DNA from: Ardenticatenaceae bacterium | Lineage (GTDB): Bacteria > Chloroflexota > Anaerolineae > Promineifilales > Promineifilaceae | Assembly (NCBI GenBank): GCA_020634565.1 | Contig: JACKBN010000001.1 | Location: 434,001 to 498,000, forward strand | Length of the DNA stretch: 64,000 nt | Reading direction: 5' to 3' | Shown here: positions 45,131 through 52,993 of the stretch, in pieces | How the letters are laid out: each line of letters starts with the position of its first letter | Position numbering within the stretch: position 1 is the first letter of the stretch | Notes under the pieces: model-generated | Databases searched by the model: none | The model's input: the letters and a program-made list of their open reading frames with translations, nothing else | Told to the model about the DNA's origin: nothing | Program-made: the position numbers and the translations under genes

Positions 45131-45373
45131 CTACCAATCGCGTTTATTGCGCTGATTTGAGCGTGGAGACTCGTACGAGTCAATATCTTCCTCTTCTTCC
45201 TCCCACGCATCTTCTGCCAACCGGAGAACAACCGGCGCTTTGCGCATTACCTCAAGTTGAGCCGAGCAACGACGACAAGTCATAATCTGGCCAACGTAAG
45301 GTAATTTCTTAAAACGAACTTCTTCTCCACAGTCGGGACATAATCCAATATTCTTGGATTGAGCCATGTTCAT
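45131..45373 (-). CDS. Second LysW-like acidic zinc-ribbon protein
   Basis: 80 residues. Start at ATG 45373, after AGAGG; the frame beyond it to 45520 is AT-rich non-coding. Zinc ribbon LCPDCGEEVRFKKL and MTCRRCSAQLEVMRKAPVVL, then an acidic tract (AWEEEEEDIDSYES) and a basic end (NQRNKRDW). It shares the layout of the neighbouring 89-residue protein but the tail is Glu-rich and shorter. The 101 bp between the two contain one ACGGCCGT at 45118-45125. Confidence 0.8.
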   Translation of the reverse strand: MNMAQSKNIGLCPDCGEEVRFKKLPYVGQIMTCRRCSAQLEVMRKAPVVLRLAEDAWEEEEEDIDSYESPRSNQRNKRDW

Positions 45374-45564
45374 GTGTTTAGCTACCTCTTTCCTATAGGG
45401 CCCTTTTTTAAAAAACCCAAAACTAAAACTAAAGTCCAATATAGGCCGATGGTGTGTAAAAAGGGGAGGAAAAAGTGTGTCATTTCCGTGCAAAAAAGTA
45501 AACGTTCGTGCCAAATTCACCCAAACAGACGGTTTTAGGGCGTTCCGATAGTGCTCATTTAAAC

Positions 45565-46242
45565 TTAAACGGAGAAGCGATAACCAACGCCTGGGTGATT
45601 GTGGATAAAGGTTGTTTGTTGGGGATCAGGCTCGATTTTGCGCCGCAGACGACGCACCAAACCGCGCACCAGTTCCCGATTGCCGTCGCCGTTGTAGCCC
45701 CACACCCGGTCAATGATCACGTCAATCGGAATCACCTGGTCGGCGTTGGTCATGAGGACGTACAGCAGGCGGAACTCTAGGGGGGTGAGCTGCTGTGGTG
45801 GCTGCCCGGCTAACGTCACGGTACGGGCACCGGGGTCCAGGCTGATATTTTCTGCATGAATGGTGGTAAGAATGGAAAGCGGCACCGAACCAGCGCGGCG
45901 CAAAAACATAGTGACATAGCGGGTCAATACACGAGGGGAGTACGGCCGTTCCAAAATCAAGTCCACGCCCGCATCCAGCAGTTCACACGTCTCATCTTCT
46001 GTCATCGGATCGTGCAGCAGCAGCAACGGCGCCTGCGACATGGTGCGAATGGTGGCCACGTCTTCGCTAACGGCCGTATGCCCCTTGGCTGACAACAAAA
46101 TGAGATCGACTGGCTGCTTAAGAAGAGAGGTAAGCACCATTTTCACCGTGGCCGTGCGGGCAACCGCCAGACCAGCATGGCGCAACACATAACTTAAAAA
46201 CTCCCGCTCCTCTCCGTTTTCTGAAATGACAATTGCTTGCAT
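45565..46242 (-). CDS. OmpR-type transcription factor with a pseudo-receiver
   Basis: 225 residues from ATG 46242 (MQAIVISENGEEREFL). Residues 1-115 fold like a receiver, but the acidic pair and the phospho-acceptor are missing: the expected LILLD reads LILLSAKG. The C-terminal winged helix (QQLTPLEFRLLYVLMTNADQVIP, RELVRGLVRRLRRKIEPDP, GVGYRF) is intact. It is therefore likely a DNA-binding regulator controlled without Asp phosphorylation. No histidine kinase is present. Its targets may include the zinc-ribbon genes downstream. Confidence 0.85.
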   Translation of the reverse strand: MQAIVISENGEEREFLSYVLRHAGLAVARTATVKMVLTSLLKQPVDLILLSAKGHTAVSEDVATIRTMSQAPLLLLHDPMTEDETCELLDAGVDLILERPYSPRVLTRYVTMFLRRAGSVPLSILTTIHAENISLDPGARTVTLAGQPPQQLTPLEFRLLYVLMTNADQVIPIDVIIDRVWGYNGDGNRELVRGLVRRLRRKIEPDPQQTTFIHNHPGVGYRFSV

Positions 46243-46404
46243 ACAATCACCAGACTTGTTGTCAGCTAGATTTTGCCATGCCACGCTGGGTAATTGGCAA
46301 AAATCTCCAAAACAGAAAGGGACCAAATCTGCCAAAACTCTGAGCAAAAGCGGAAGAAATGGTTCAGCTAACTTTCAAGATTTTTCCCGCTTTTACCTAA
46401 ATTG
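46243..46404. other. Spacer between the regulator and carboxylase alpha gene
   Basis: AT-rich 162 bp holding the leftward promoter of the regulator; no gene and no array seen. Confidence 0.4.
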
Positions 46405-48366
46405 TCAATTGCTAAAATCCAGGCGCAGCAGCTGCGCATCCGCAGGCACCGCATCGCCCGGCGCATAAAAAATTTCAGCCACCTGCCCCGCTGCCGGAGC
46501 GCGAATGGTGTGCTCCATTTTCATCGCTTCCAGCTTGAGCAAGGGCTCCCCTTCGGCGACGGTTTGCCCGGCCTGCACCAGCACCGCCAACACGGAACCA
46601 GGCATCGGCGCCCGCAGCGAGCCAGCCGTGGCGGAAACGGCCGTTTTCCGAGGCAAACGCGGCAACGCAGTCACACACAGCGCACCTTGCTCCGTCTGCA
46701 CCCAAAAAGCGTCTTTGTGCGGCACGATGAGTAGGTGGTGGGAACGGCCGTTCACGACCAACGCCCATGCTGGCCCAACCTGCGGCGCACATGCCACCAC
46801 AAACGGCTCCCCATCAATTGTTATGTCAAATTGATCGCGTTGGAAACGCACAGGATCAAGAAGCACAGTCTTTATCTCATCATGCACCAAAAACTGGCTG
46901 CGAAGCGGGCCGTTGGGATTGTTACGCCAGTAACCGCTGTTCTGGGGATGCTGCGGCCAGCCGTGAAATTGGGCCAGCGCCGCGCCAATCAGCCCCAACG
47001 TCACAGCCGTAGCTGGCGGCTGCCAATCAGCCAATTTCTCGGCCAAGAAGAGGGTGCTGTAATTGCCCGCTACAAAATCGGGCTGCTGCACGATGGCCTG
47101 CAAGTAGGGCAAATTGTGGGTGAAGCCAAGCAAAACGGCCGTTGCCAAAGCACGTTCTAATCGCTGAACGGCCGTCTGGCGATCCGGCCCATGCGCAATA
47201 ATTTTGGCCAACATCGGATCGTAATGCACCGAAACCTCGTCGCCGGACTGGATGCCATCGTCCACCCGCACACCCTCACCTGCCGGAGCCTGCCACAACA
47301 GCACCGGGCCGGTCACCGGCAAAAAGTCATTGGCCGGATTTTCGGCATACAGCCGCGCCTCAATGGCGTGGCCCGAAAGCGTAACGTCAGCCTGCGCCAG
47401 CGGCAGCGGTTCACCTGCGGCCACGGCAATTTGCCAGGCCACCAAATCCAGCCCGGTGATCAGCTCCGTCACGGGATGCTCCACCTGAAGCCGGGTGTTC
47501 ATCTCTAAAAAGTAAAAGTCACCGTTTTCGTCCAGCAAAAATTCGACGGTTCCGGCATTGTCGTACTCGACGGCGCGAGCAGCAGCAACGGCCGTTTGCC
47601 CCATTTTGGCTCTCAGCTCCGGCGTCAAAGCAGGCGACGGCGATTCTTCAACCACCTTTTGGTGCCGCCGCTGAATGGAGCAGTCCCGCTCGCCCAGATG
47701 AATAAGATGGCCATGCTGGTCACCAAACACCTGAATTTCTACATGCCGAGGCTGCAAAAGAGCCCGCTCCAGCAGCAACTCGTCGGAGCCAAAGGCAGCC
47801 AACGCTTCGCGGCGGGCCGCGCTCAACGCATCCGGCAGCGCCGCCAATTCGGTGACGAGCCGCATTCCCTTGCCGCCACCGCCAGCCGCTGCTTTCACCA
47901 GCAGCGGTGTGCCAATTTTTTGAGCTTCGCTTTGAAAACGGCCGTCTGATTGATCAGCCCCACCATACCCCGGCAGCACCGGCACGCCCACCTGAGCCAC
48001 CAGCACTTTGGCCGCCCGCTTGTTGCCCATCAGCTCAATCGCCTCCGCATTCGGCCCGATGAAGATGAAGCCAGCTTCAGCACAGGTGCGAGCAAAAGCG
48101 GCATTTTCCGCCAAAAAGCCATAGCCAGGGTGAATGGCATCCACCCCGGTTTGGCGAGCAGCATCTAAAATAGCGTTTTGATTGAGGTAGGAATCTGTAG
48201 CGGGCGGGGGGCCGATGAGAACGGCCGTATCGGCCACCTGTACATGCTTCGCCCCTGCGTCCGCCTGCGAGTACACCGCCACCGTGCGAATCCCCAGCCG
48301 CTGGCAGCTCCGCACAATGCGGCACGCGATTTCCCCCCGATTGGCAATCAAAATTGAGCGGATCAC
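46405..48366 (-). CDS. Acyl-CoA carboxylase alpha subunit (biotin carboxylase + carrier)
   Basis: 653 residues. Biotin carboxylase with canonical motifs: ILIANRGEIACRIVRSC, AAAGGGGKGMRLV, GERDCSIQRRHQKVVEE and FLEMNTRLQVEHPVTE. A linker domain then leads to a C-terminal biotinyl domain (RAPMPGSVLAVLVQAGQTV, LKLEAMKMEH). The layout fits 3-methylcrotonyl-, geranyl- or propionyl-CoA carboxylase alpha chains. The beta subunit encoded at 56392-58005 is MCC-like, so leucine degradation is the leading possibility, though the two are about 8 kb apart. About seven ACGGCCGT copies lie in 2 kb. Confidence 0.92.
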   Translation of the reverse strand: MIRSILIANRGEIACRIVRSCQRLGIRTVAVYSQADAGAKHVQVADTAVLIGPPPATDSYLNQNAILDAARQTGVDAIHPGYGFLAENAAFARTCAEAGFIFIGPNAEAIELMGNKRAAKVLVAQVGVPVLPGYGGADQSDGRFQSEAQKIGTPLLVKAAAGGGGKGMRLVTELAALPDALSAARREALAAFGSDELLLERALLQPRHVEIQVFGDQHGHLIHLGERDCSIQRRHQKVVEESPSPALTPELRAKMGQTAVAAARAVEYDNAGTVEFLLDENGDFYFLEMNTRLQVEHPVTELITGLDLVAWQIAVAAGEPLPLAQADVTLSGHAIEARLYAENPANDFLPVTGPVLLWQAPAGEGVRVDDGIQSGDEVSVHYDPMLAKIIAHGPDRQTAVQRLERALATAVLLGFTHNLPYLQAIVQQPDFVAGNYSTLFLAEKLADWQPPATAVTLGLIGAALAQFHGWPQHPQNSGYWRNNPNGPLRSQFLVHDEIKTVLLDPVRFQRDQFDITIDGEPFVVACAPQVGPAWALVVNGRSHHLLIVPHKDAFWVQTEQGALCVTALPRLPRKTAVSATAGSLRAPMPGSVLAVLVQAGQTVAEGEPLLKLEAMKMEHTIRAPAAGQVAEIFYAPGDAVPADAQLLRLDFSN

Positions 48367-48381
48367 AGTTCTTGTAAAGAA

Positions 48382-48457
48382 TGTAATCAGGTAATTAAGT
48401 AATTGGTAATTACACAGATCAATTACTCAATTACCTGATTACCAATTACCCTTAATT
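48382..48457. repeat. Inverted GTAATTA/TAATTAC word array
   Basis: GTAATCAG, GTAATTAA, GTAATTG, GTAATTAC then ATTACTCA, ATTACCTG, ATTACCA, ATTACCC. It spans the gap from the carboxylase start to the stop codon of the kinase-like gene, which lies inside its last unit. Confidence 0.85.
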
Positions 48458-49420
48458 ATGGGCGGGAGCGATAAACGTATGCCCCACCAGCCCGTCATTC
48501 ATGGAGAAAAGGCCGGTTTGCCAGATGCGACGAATCGTAATGAAGGGAGCGATGGCCGCATGTTCATTGTCAGACAGCTGCCGCTGCGAGTAATACCCGG
48601 CAAAAAACGCCTCCGATAAATCAGAAGAACTGCTGTGGATGAGATTGGTGTTGAACAAGAAAACCGCAATATCGTAAGCACGCCAGCCCATACCGCACAA
48701 ATCGAAGTTGAAAAACGTCGGCTGATTGTCGCTCGAAAAGAAAACGCTGCCGTTGTGGAAATCGCCGCCAATGGGACCCCAACCGTCGGGCGTATATTGC
48801 TCATTGGCAATCAGGTCTTCAATTTCTTGTTTCGCTTCCTCAGCCGAAATCATCAAAATTTCCAGATCGCTGGCACGATCTTCGTCCCAGTACTGCTTGA
48901 TGTACTCAATTGGTTTGTCTACCAAAAACTCCAGGTTCATCGGTTGACGCTCATACTTGACTTCATAATCATTGGAAGCCAGATGGATGCGCGCCATTTC
49001 CCGACCCATCGCAAAGAGCTGTTCTTCACTTTTTACGGACATAGGACGGCCGGGTGCCAGGCTAAACAGCGCATAATAGCGCAACCCTTCCGGCGCATTC
49101 AGGCTGCTGAGCAGCCCACCATCGGCCCGAGGAATAGGATAGGAAACGGGCAGCCCTTCCTGGTGCAAAAAGTTAAGCCAGTCTACCTCGTACAAATAAT
49201 CCGATTCCTGCCGCCCTAAGCGCGAATCGAACTGGTAAACGCGCGCGACAAACTTCTGCCCATCGCCCGTGGTGACTTTGTAATGATCATTGTCTTGCGT
49301 GCGCAACATTTTGCTGAAGAGCTTGCAACGTACGGGGCCTTCAAGATTGTATTCGGCCTGAATCAGCTCAGCTAAAGCATCAGCCGCCACAAAAGAGCGC
49401 ATTACGCGAATTTGGTTCAT
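48452..49420 (-). CDS. Aminoglycoside-phosphotransferase-fold protein
   Basis: 322 residues of the APH/choline-kinase fold (FVARVYQFDSRLGRQESDYL for the N-lobe; IGGDFHNGSVFF and FFNFDLCGMGWRAYDIA for the catalytic and metal sites). The catalytic Asp is kept but the preceding His of HGD is Gly and the metal-binding Asn is Ser, while the second Asp (NFD) is kept. The substrate cannot be predicted; many relatives phosphorylate small metabolites. It lies between the carboxylase alpha and acyl-CoA dehydrogenase genes on the same strand, with arrays on both sides. Confidence 0.85.
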   Translation of the reverse strand: MNQIRVMRSFVAADALAELIQAEYNLEGPVRCKLFSKMLRTQDNDHYKVTTGDGQKFVARVYQFDSRLGRQESDYLYEVDWLNFLHQEGLPVSYPIPRADGGLLSSLNAPEGLRYYALFSLAPGRPMSVKSEEQLFAMGREMARIHLASNDYEVKYERQPMNLEFLVDKPIEYIKQYWDEDRASDLEILMISAEEAKQEIEDLIANEQYTPDGWGPIGGDFHNGSVFFSSDNQPTFFNFDLCGMGWRAYDIAVFLFNTNLIHSSSSDLSEAFFAGYYSQRQLSDNEHAAIAPFITIRRIWQTGLFSMNDGLVGHTFIAPAHN

Positions 49421-49440
49421 ATCTGTTTTCTCCCATTTTG

Positions 49441-49494
49441 TCAGTAATCTGTTTTCAGTAAGTCAGTAATCAGCCGTTAGCTGATTACTGAACA
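49441..49494. repeat. Inverted CAGTAAT/ATTACTG array
   Basis: TCAGTAATC, CAGTAAGT, CAGTAATCAG, then CTGATTACTG. Between the kinase-like start and the stop codon of the acyl-CoA dehydrogenase gene. Confidence 0.75.
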
Positions 49495-50652
49495 CTATCG
49501 AGTTTGTATGCCTTCATACTTGGCGATGATGCCGAGCATGATTTCGTCGGCCCCTGCGCCAATGGAAAGCAGGCGGGCATCGCGGAAGTAGCGGGCCACG
49601 GGGTATTCTTCAACGTAACCCATACCGCCATGGAACTGAAGACAGGTATCGGCTACTTCACGGGCAAGTCTACCCGCTTTCAGCTTAGCCATCGAAACTT
49701 CTTTGGTCATGTCGCCGCCAGCGACCAGGACCCGCGTACAATGGTACGCTAACTGGCGCAAAGCTTCCACTTCTGCGAGCAGTTCGCATATTTTGAACTG
49801 AATCCATTGATTTTCGATGAGCGGTTTGCCAAAGGTTTCCCGCTGGCGACAGTAGTCGATGGTGAGGCGCAGGATGCGCTCCATGCCGGAGATACCCATC
49901 ACCACGCCCGCCAAGCGCTCTTTCTGGAACTGCTTCATTTGCAGCAGAAAGCCCTGGCCTTCTGGCCCAATGCGGTGGCTTTGGGGCACGCGCAGGTTGT
50001 CGAAGCTGAGGATGGCGGTGTCGCTGCTGTGGTTGCCCAGCTTTTCCAGCTTGCGGCTAACGCTAAAGCCGGGGGCATCGGTCGGCACGATGATGAGGGA
50101 CATTCCTTTGAAACCACGCTCGTCGCTGGTGCGGGCCAGCAGGGTAAGATAGTCAGACTGGGTGCCGCTGGTAATCCACATTTTGCTGCCGTTAATGAGG
50201 TAGTCGTCACCGTCGGCCACGGCGCGGGTTTGGATGGCGGCCACGTCGGAACCAGCATCTGGTTCACTGACGGCAATGGAGAAAACGGCTGTTCCGGCCA
50301 CCGCTGGTTTCAAAAAAGTCTCTTTCTGCCAGGGGGTACCAAATTCCGCCAGAGCTGGGGTGGCCATGTCAGTCTGCACAGCGATGGCCATTGGCACGCC
50401 GGCGCAGTGTGCCCGCCCAACTTCTTCCAGCATCACCACCTGGTACCAGTAATCCAGCCCCATCCCGCCAACTTCTTCGGGATAGGTAATGCCCAATAGA
50501 CCAAGATCGCCCATCTTTTTGAAGAGATCGTGAGCAGGAAAAGTACGGCCGTCTTCCCACGCTTCTACATTAGGGTTAATCTCTTTCTCCACAAACTGCC
50601 GCACCGTTGTGCGCAACATTTCATGTTCGTCGTTGAAATAAATTGAGGACAT
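49495..50652 (-). CDS. Acyl-CoA dehydrogenase
   Basis: 385 residues from ATG 50652, after GGAGAAG; an in-frame upstream start at 50685 lies in the repeat. FAD-enzyme motifs: FSIAVSEPDAGSDVAAIQTR, NGSKMWITSGTQSDYLTLL, KERLAGVVMGISGMERIL and QFHGGMGYVEEYPVARYFRDARL. The C-terminal loop reads GAGADEIM in place of the YEGTSEI form, so the catalytic base is likely positioned as in the isovaleryl/long-chain group. It may act in branched-chain acyl-CoA oxidation with the carboxylase subunits nearby. Confidence 0.92.
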   Translation of the reverse strand: MSSIYFNDEHEMLRTTVRQFVEKEINPNVEAWEDGRTFPAHDLFKKMGDLGLLGITYPEEVGGMGLDYWYQVVMLEEVGRAHCAGVPMAIAVQTDMATPALAEFGTPWQKETFLKPAVAGTAVFSIAVSEPDAGSDVAAIQTRAVADGDDYLINGSKMWITSGTQSDYLTLLARTSDERGFKGMSLIIVPTDAPGFSVSRKLEKLGNHSSDTAILSFDNLRVPQSHRIGPEGQGFLLQMKQFQKERLAGVVMGISGMERILRLTIDYCRQRETFGKPLIENQWIQFKICELLAEVEALRQLAYHCTRVLVAGGDMTKEVSMAKLKAGRLAREVADTCLQFHGGMGYVEEYPVARYFRDARLLSIGAGADEIMLGIIAKYEGIQTR

Positions 50653-50660
50653 GCTTCTCC

Positions 50661-50697
50661 TTGTATGCAAGTTTGCAAGTGGCAAGTTTGCAAGTCT
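50661..50697. repeat. GCAAGTT word array, left arm of a four-helix-gene unit
   Basis: GCAAG recurs at steps of 8,7,8 bases (ATGCAAGTTTGCAAGTGGCA and on). It abuts the stop codon of the four-helix-bundle gene; the inverse array lies at 51174-51213 on the other side of that gene. Confidence 0.85.
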
Positions 50698-51121
50698 ATT
50701 GCTGTTTTTTGTACTTGCTTTGTTTACTGATATTTAGCGCAATAAGGGCAATTATTTCATCTAGAAGCGCTATACGATGATTTAAAACATCGTTTGATAG
50801 AAGTTTGCGACCTTTCCAATACCAACCACGGGATTCTCTCGCCTCACCAATAGCAATCTTAAGTCGGTAAGCATAATCACGGCCGTATCCGCGACCAAAT
50901 CCTTCTTCAATATTGGCACTAATGGATCCCACACTTCGAGTAAGTTGTCTGGCAACTGCTTTACCACGCTCATCTGCAAGCAAGCTGTCACAATCTTCCC
51001 ACATCAAATCATAGGCGAACAACGCTTTTTGATAGGCTAAAAAATTCCAAAGCGGGTCTTTCTGAATTGAAGGATGCACATTTTGCTTCCAATTATCAAA
51101 GTTTGTCGGCTTGTTATCCAT
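50696..51121 (-). CDS. Four-helix-bundle protein (S23/IVS family), copy A
   Basis: 141 residues. The family signature is the central pair of helices: LADERGKAVARQLTRSVGSISANIEEGFGR and the YRLKIAIGEARESRGWYWKG segment. These proteins were first found as open frames in intervening sequences of 23S rRNA genes, and the same fold includes the Avd accessory protein of retroelements. Their function is unclear. Here the gene sits outside rRNA, between a GCAAG array and its inverted copy, forming a 553-bp unit (50661-51213). It is AT-richer than the flanking genes. Confidence 0.9.
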   Translation of the reverse strand: MDNKPTNFDNWKQNVHPSIQKDPLWNFLAYQKALFAYDLMWEDCDSLLADERGKAVARQLTRSVGSISANIEEGFGRGYGRDYAYRLKIAIGEARESRGWYWKGRKLLSNDVLNHRIALLDEIIALIALNISKQSKYKKQQ

Positions 51122-51169
51122 GCTTTCACCAAACCATTGCGCTTAATTTCTTACTTTTAGCAAACCAAC

Positions 51170-52216
51170 TCAATCGCCACTTGCATACTTGCGATCTTGC
51201 AAACTTGCAAACCCATTAATGGAATCTTGCCAGCCTTGTTGATTCTCGCTGGGATCAAAAGGCAAATAGTAGCTAACACGGTCGAGCAGCGTGCCATATT
51301 TTTTGTGAATAATCCCCGGCAGTTCCGCCCAGGTGCCGCGCACGGCCATGACGTCGAGGATGTTGTCGTTGATGAGCGTGGGCATTTGGCCCCACTGCCC
51401 CTCACGCGCCATTTGGCTAAGCTGTACGGCCGTTTCTTCCCAACCATGCAGTTCGGCCAAAACGCGATAAGCGGGCGTGCTCAGGTAAAACGAGATTTGC
51501 TGCTTGACGTGGTTTTCGGCAAACTTGGCGTAATCGGGATCGTCGGTGGGGATGGCGAAGACGGCCGTATTCAAAGAAATGTCGCTGCGGGAACGGCCGT
51601 TTTTCTGCAAACCAGCTTCGATGTGCGGCAGGGCAAACTCCTCCAAATATTTCACCGAATGCAGCGCATGGATATGCACCCCTTCGCACAATTCACCAGC
51701 CAGCCGCAGCATCCCCTGGTTCACGGCGGCAATGTAGATGGGAATATGCGGGTTTTCGATGGGGCCGGGGTTAAAAAACGGAGTCATTAGCTGAAGCTTG
51801 AAATATTCCCCCACAAAATCAAGCGGTTTGCCATTTTGCCAGCAATCCCAAAAAGCGCGCGTGGCCAAAATTGTTTCGCGCATCTGCTTGAGCGGCTTAT
51901 CCCAGGGCGCGCCCAGCCGCAGCCGGTTGTGCGCCTTCACCTGCGTACCCAGGCCGAGGATGAAACGGCCGTTGCTGAACTTTGCCAAATCCCAGGCCAT
52001 CTGGGCCAGAATGGCGGGTGTGCGTGGGAAGGCAACGGCAATACCGGTACCTAGCTGCAAATTTGTAGTGTGCTCAGCGCTGAGCAGCAGCGGAAAAAAG
52101 GGATCGTGGTTGGTTTCGGCCGTCCACAAGCCATCAAAGCCGAGCGATTCGGCCGTTTGGGCCATGCCGACCATCTCGTTCAAATCGTGGGAAAGCAGGG
52201 TGACATCAAATTTCAT
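51170..52216 (-). CDS. Luciferase-like (LLM) F420-type oxidoreductase
   Basis: 348 residues, TIM-barrel LLM family (MKFDVTLLSHDLNEMVGMAQ, ESLGFDGLWTAETNHDPFF, LGTGIAVAFPRTPAILAQMAWDLA, GRFILGLGTQVKAHNRLRLG). The pattern fits the F420-dependent TIGR03617-type group; the substrate is unknown. The C-terminus GFASLQDRKYASGD is encoded by the GCAAG word array, so the original end of the protein has been replaced or extended by the repeat. Four ACGGCCGT copies occur in the frame. Confidence 0.9.
   Translation of the reverse strand: MKFDVTLLSHDLNEMVGMAQTAESLGFDGLWTAETNHDPFFPLLLSAEHTTNLQLGTGIAVAFPRTPAILAQMAWDLAKFSNGRFILGLGTQVKAHNRLRLGAPWDKPLKQMRETILATRAFWDCWQNGKPLDFVGEYFKLQLMTPFFNPGPIENPHIPIYIAAVNQGMLRLAGELCEGVHIHALHSVKYLEEFALPHIEAGLQKNGRSRSDISLNTAVFAIPTDDPDYAKFAENHVKQQISFYLSTPAYRVLAELHGWEETAVQLSQMAREGQWGQMPTLINDNILDVMAVRGTWAELPGIIHKKYGTLLDRVSYYLPFDPSENQQGWQDSINGFASLQDRKYASGD
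51174..51213. repeat. CTTGCAA word array, right arm of a four-helix-gene unit
   Basis: Inverse of the array at 50661-50697: CACTTGCAT, ACTTGCGAT, CTTGCAAA, CTTGCAAA at 8-base steps. It also codes the last 13 residues and stop region of the luciferase-like oxidoreductase. Confidence 0.85.
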
Positions 52217-52301
52217 GACGGTCCTCAGGGGAAAACAAGCGGGTTAGTAAAGACGCCCTAATTATAATCAAGCGAGCGGGACGCGCATACCAAATCCCGC
52301 G

Positions 52302-52880
52302 CTAACCATCGATCACGCGCACTTGGGGCCATTTTTGCATAATCTGTTTGCTTTGCAGCCTCTGCTGAAATTGCTCAATGGTCACTCGCGCTGGATTGCG
52401 GCGCAAAATCATCTGGAACAAATCGTCCAGGCCGAAGGGAGCCACAATGTGCAGTGAATCATCCGGCAGCAGGCGTACGGCCGTACACGTTGCCGTCTCA
52501 GGCCAGGTTGCAATCGCTTCGGCGGCGGAGCGCAATGGCGGCACTACCTTGCCAAACGCCTCGACGTACCACAGATGCACCGCCGCCTGATTGGTGGCTT
52601 CCCATTCGACATGGGGTAGAACGGCCGTTAACTGCGCGGTCACTGTCGCATCCCGCTCTGGTGACAAATCGTCGGCATCAAAAAAGGCAACATCAATATC
52701 GCGTGGCAGATTCGGCTGGCTGTAGCCGTGCAAATGATCCCACACCAGATTGCGAATGACCCCGGCACCCACCAACCAATCCGGCGGATTGCAGTGGTGC
52801 ACGCTGCGCAAAATCATCATGACGCGTTCATTTTGGGTAATCAACTGCCGCAGTTGGGCTTCATAATCTGGCGGATTCAT
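52302..52880 (-). CDS. Nucleotidyltransferase-fold protein
   Basis: 192 residues of the DUF925-type nucleotidyltransferase family. The fold signature is WLVGAGVIRNLVWDHLHGY and the catalytic acidic pair PRDIDVAFFDADD. The remainder (HLWYVEAFGKVVPPLRS, SLHIVAPFGLDDLFQMILRRNP) is conserved in the family. The physiological target is not known. It is a single gene, leftward, divergent from the lipoprotein at 52994. Confidence 0.9.
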   Translation of the reverse strand: MNPPDYEAQLRQLITQNERVMMILRSVHHCNPPDWLVGAGVIRNLVWDHLHGYSQPNLPRDIDVAFFDADDLSPERDATVTAQLTAVLPHVEWEATNQAAVHLWYVEAFGKVVPPLRSAAEAIATWPETATCTAVRLLPDDSLHIVAPFGLDDLFQMILRRNPARVTIEQFQQRLQSKQIMQKWPQVRVIDG

Positions 52881-52993
52881 GCGCCCATTTTACCGTGTAG
52901 TCGTCATCCTGTCGTCTACTGAGCGTAGGGTAGGCGCAGTCGCAATCCGTTATGCTGACGACATACTGTTTTTTACGATTGAGGAGTAATTCC

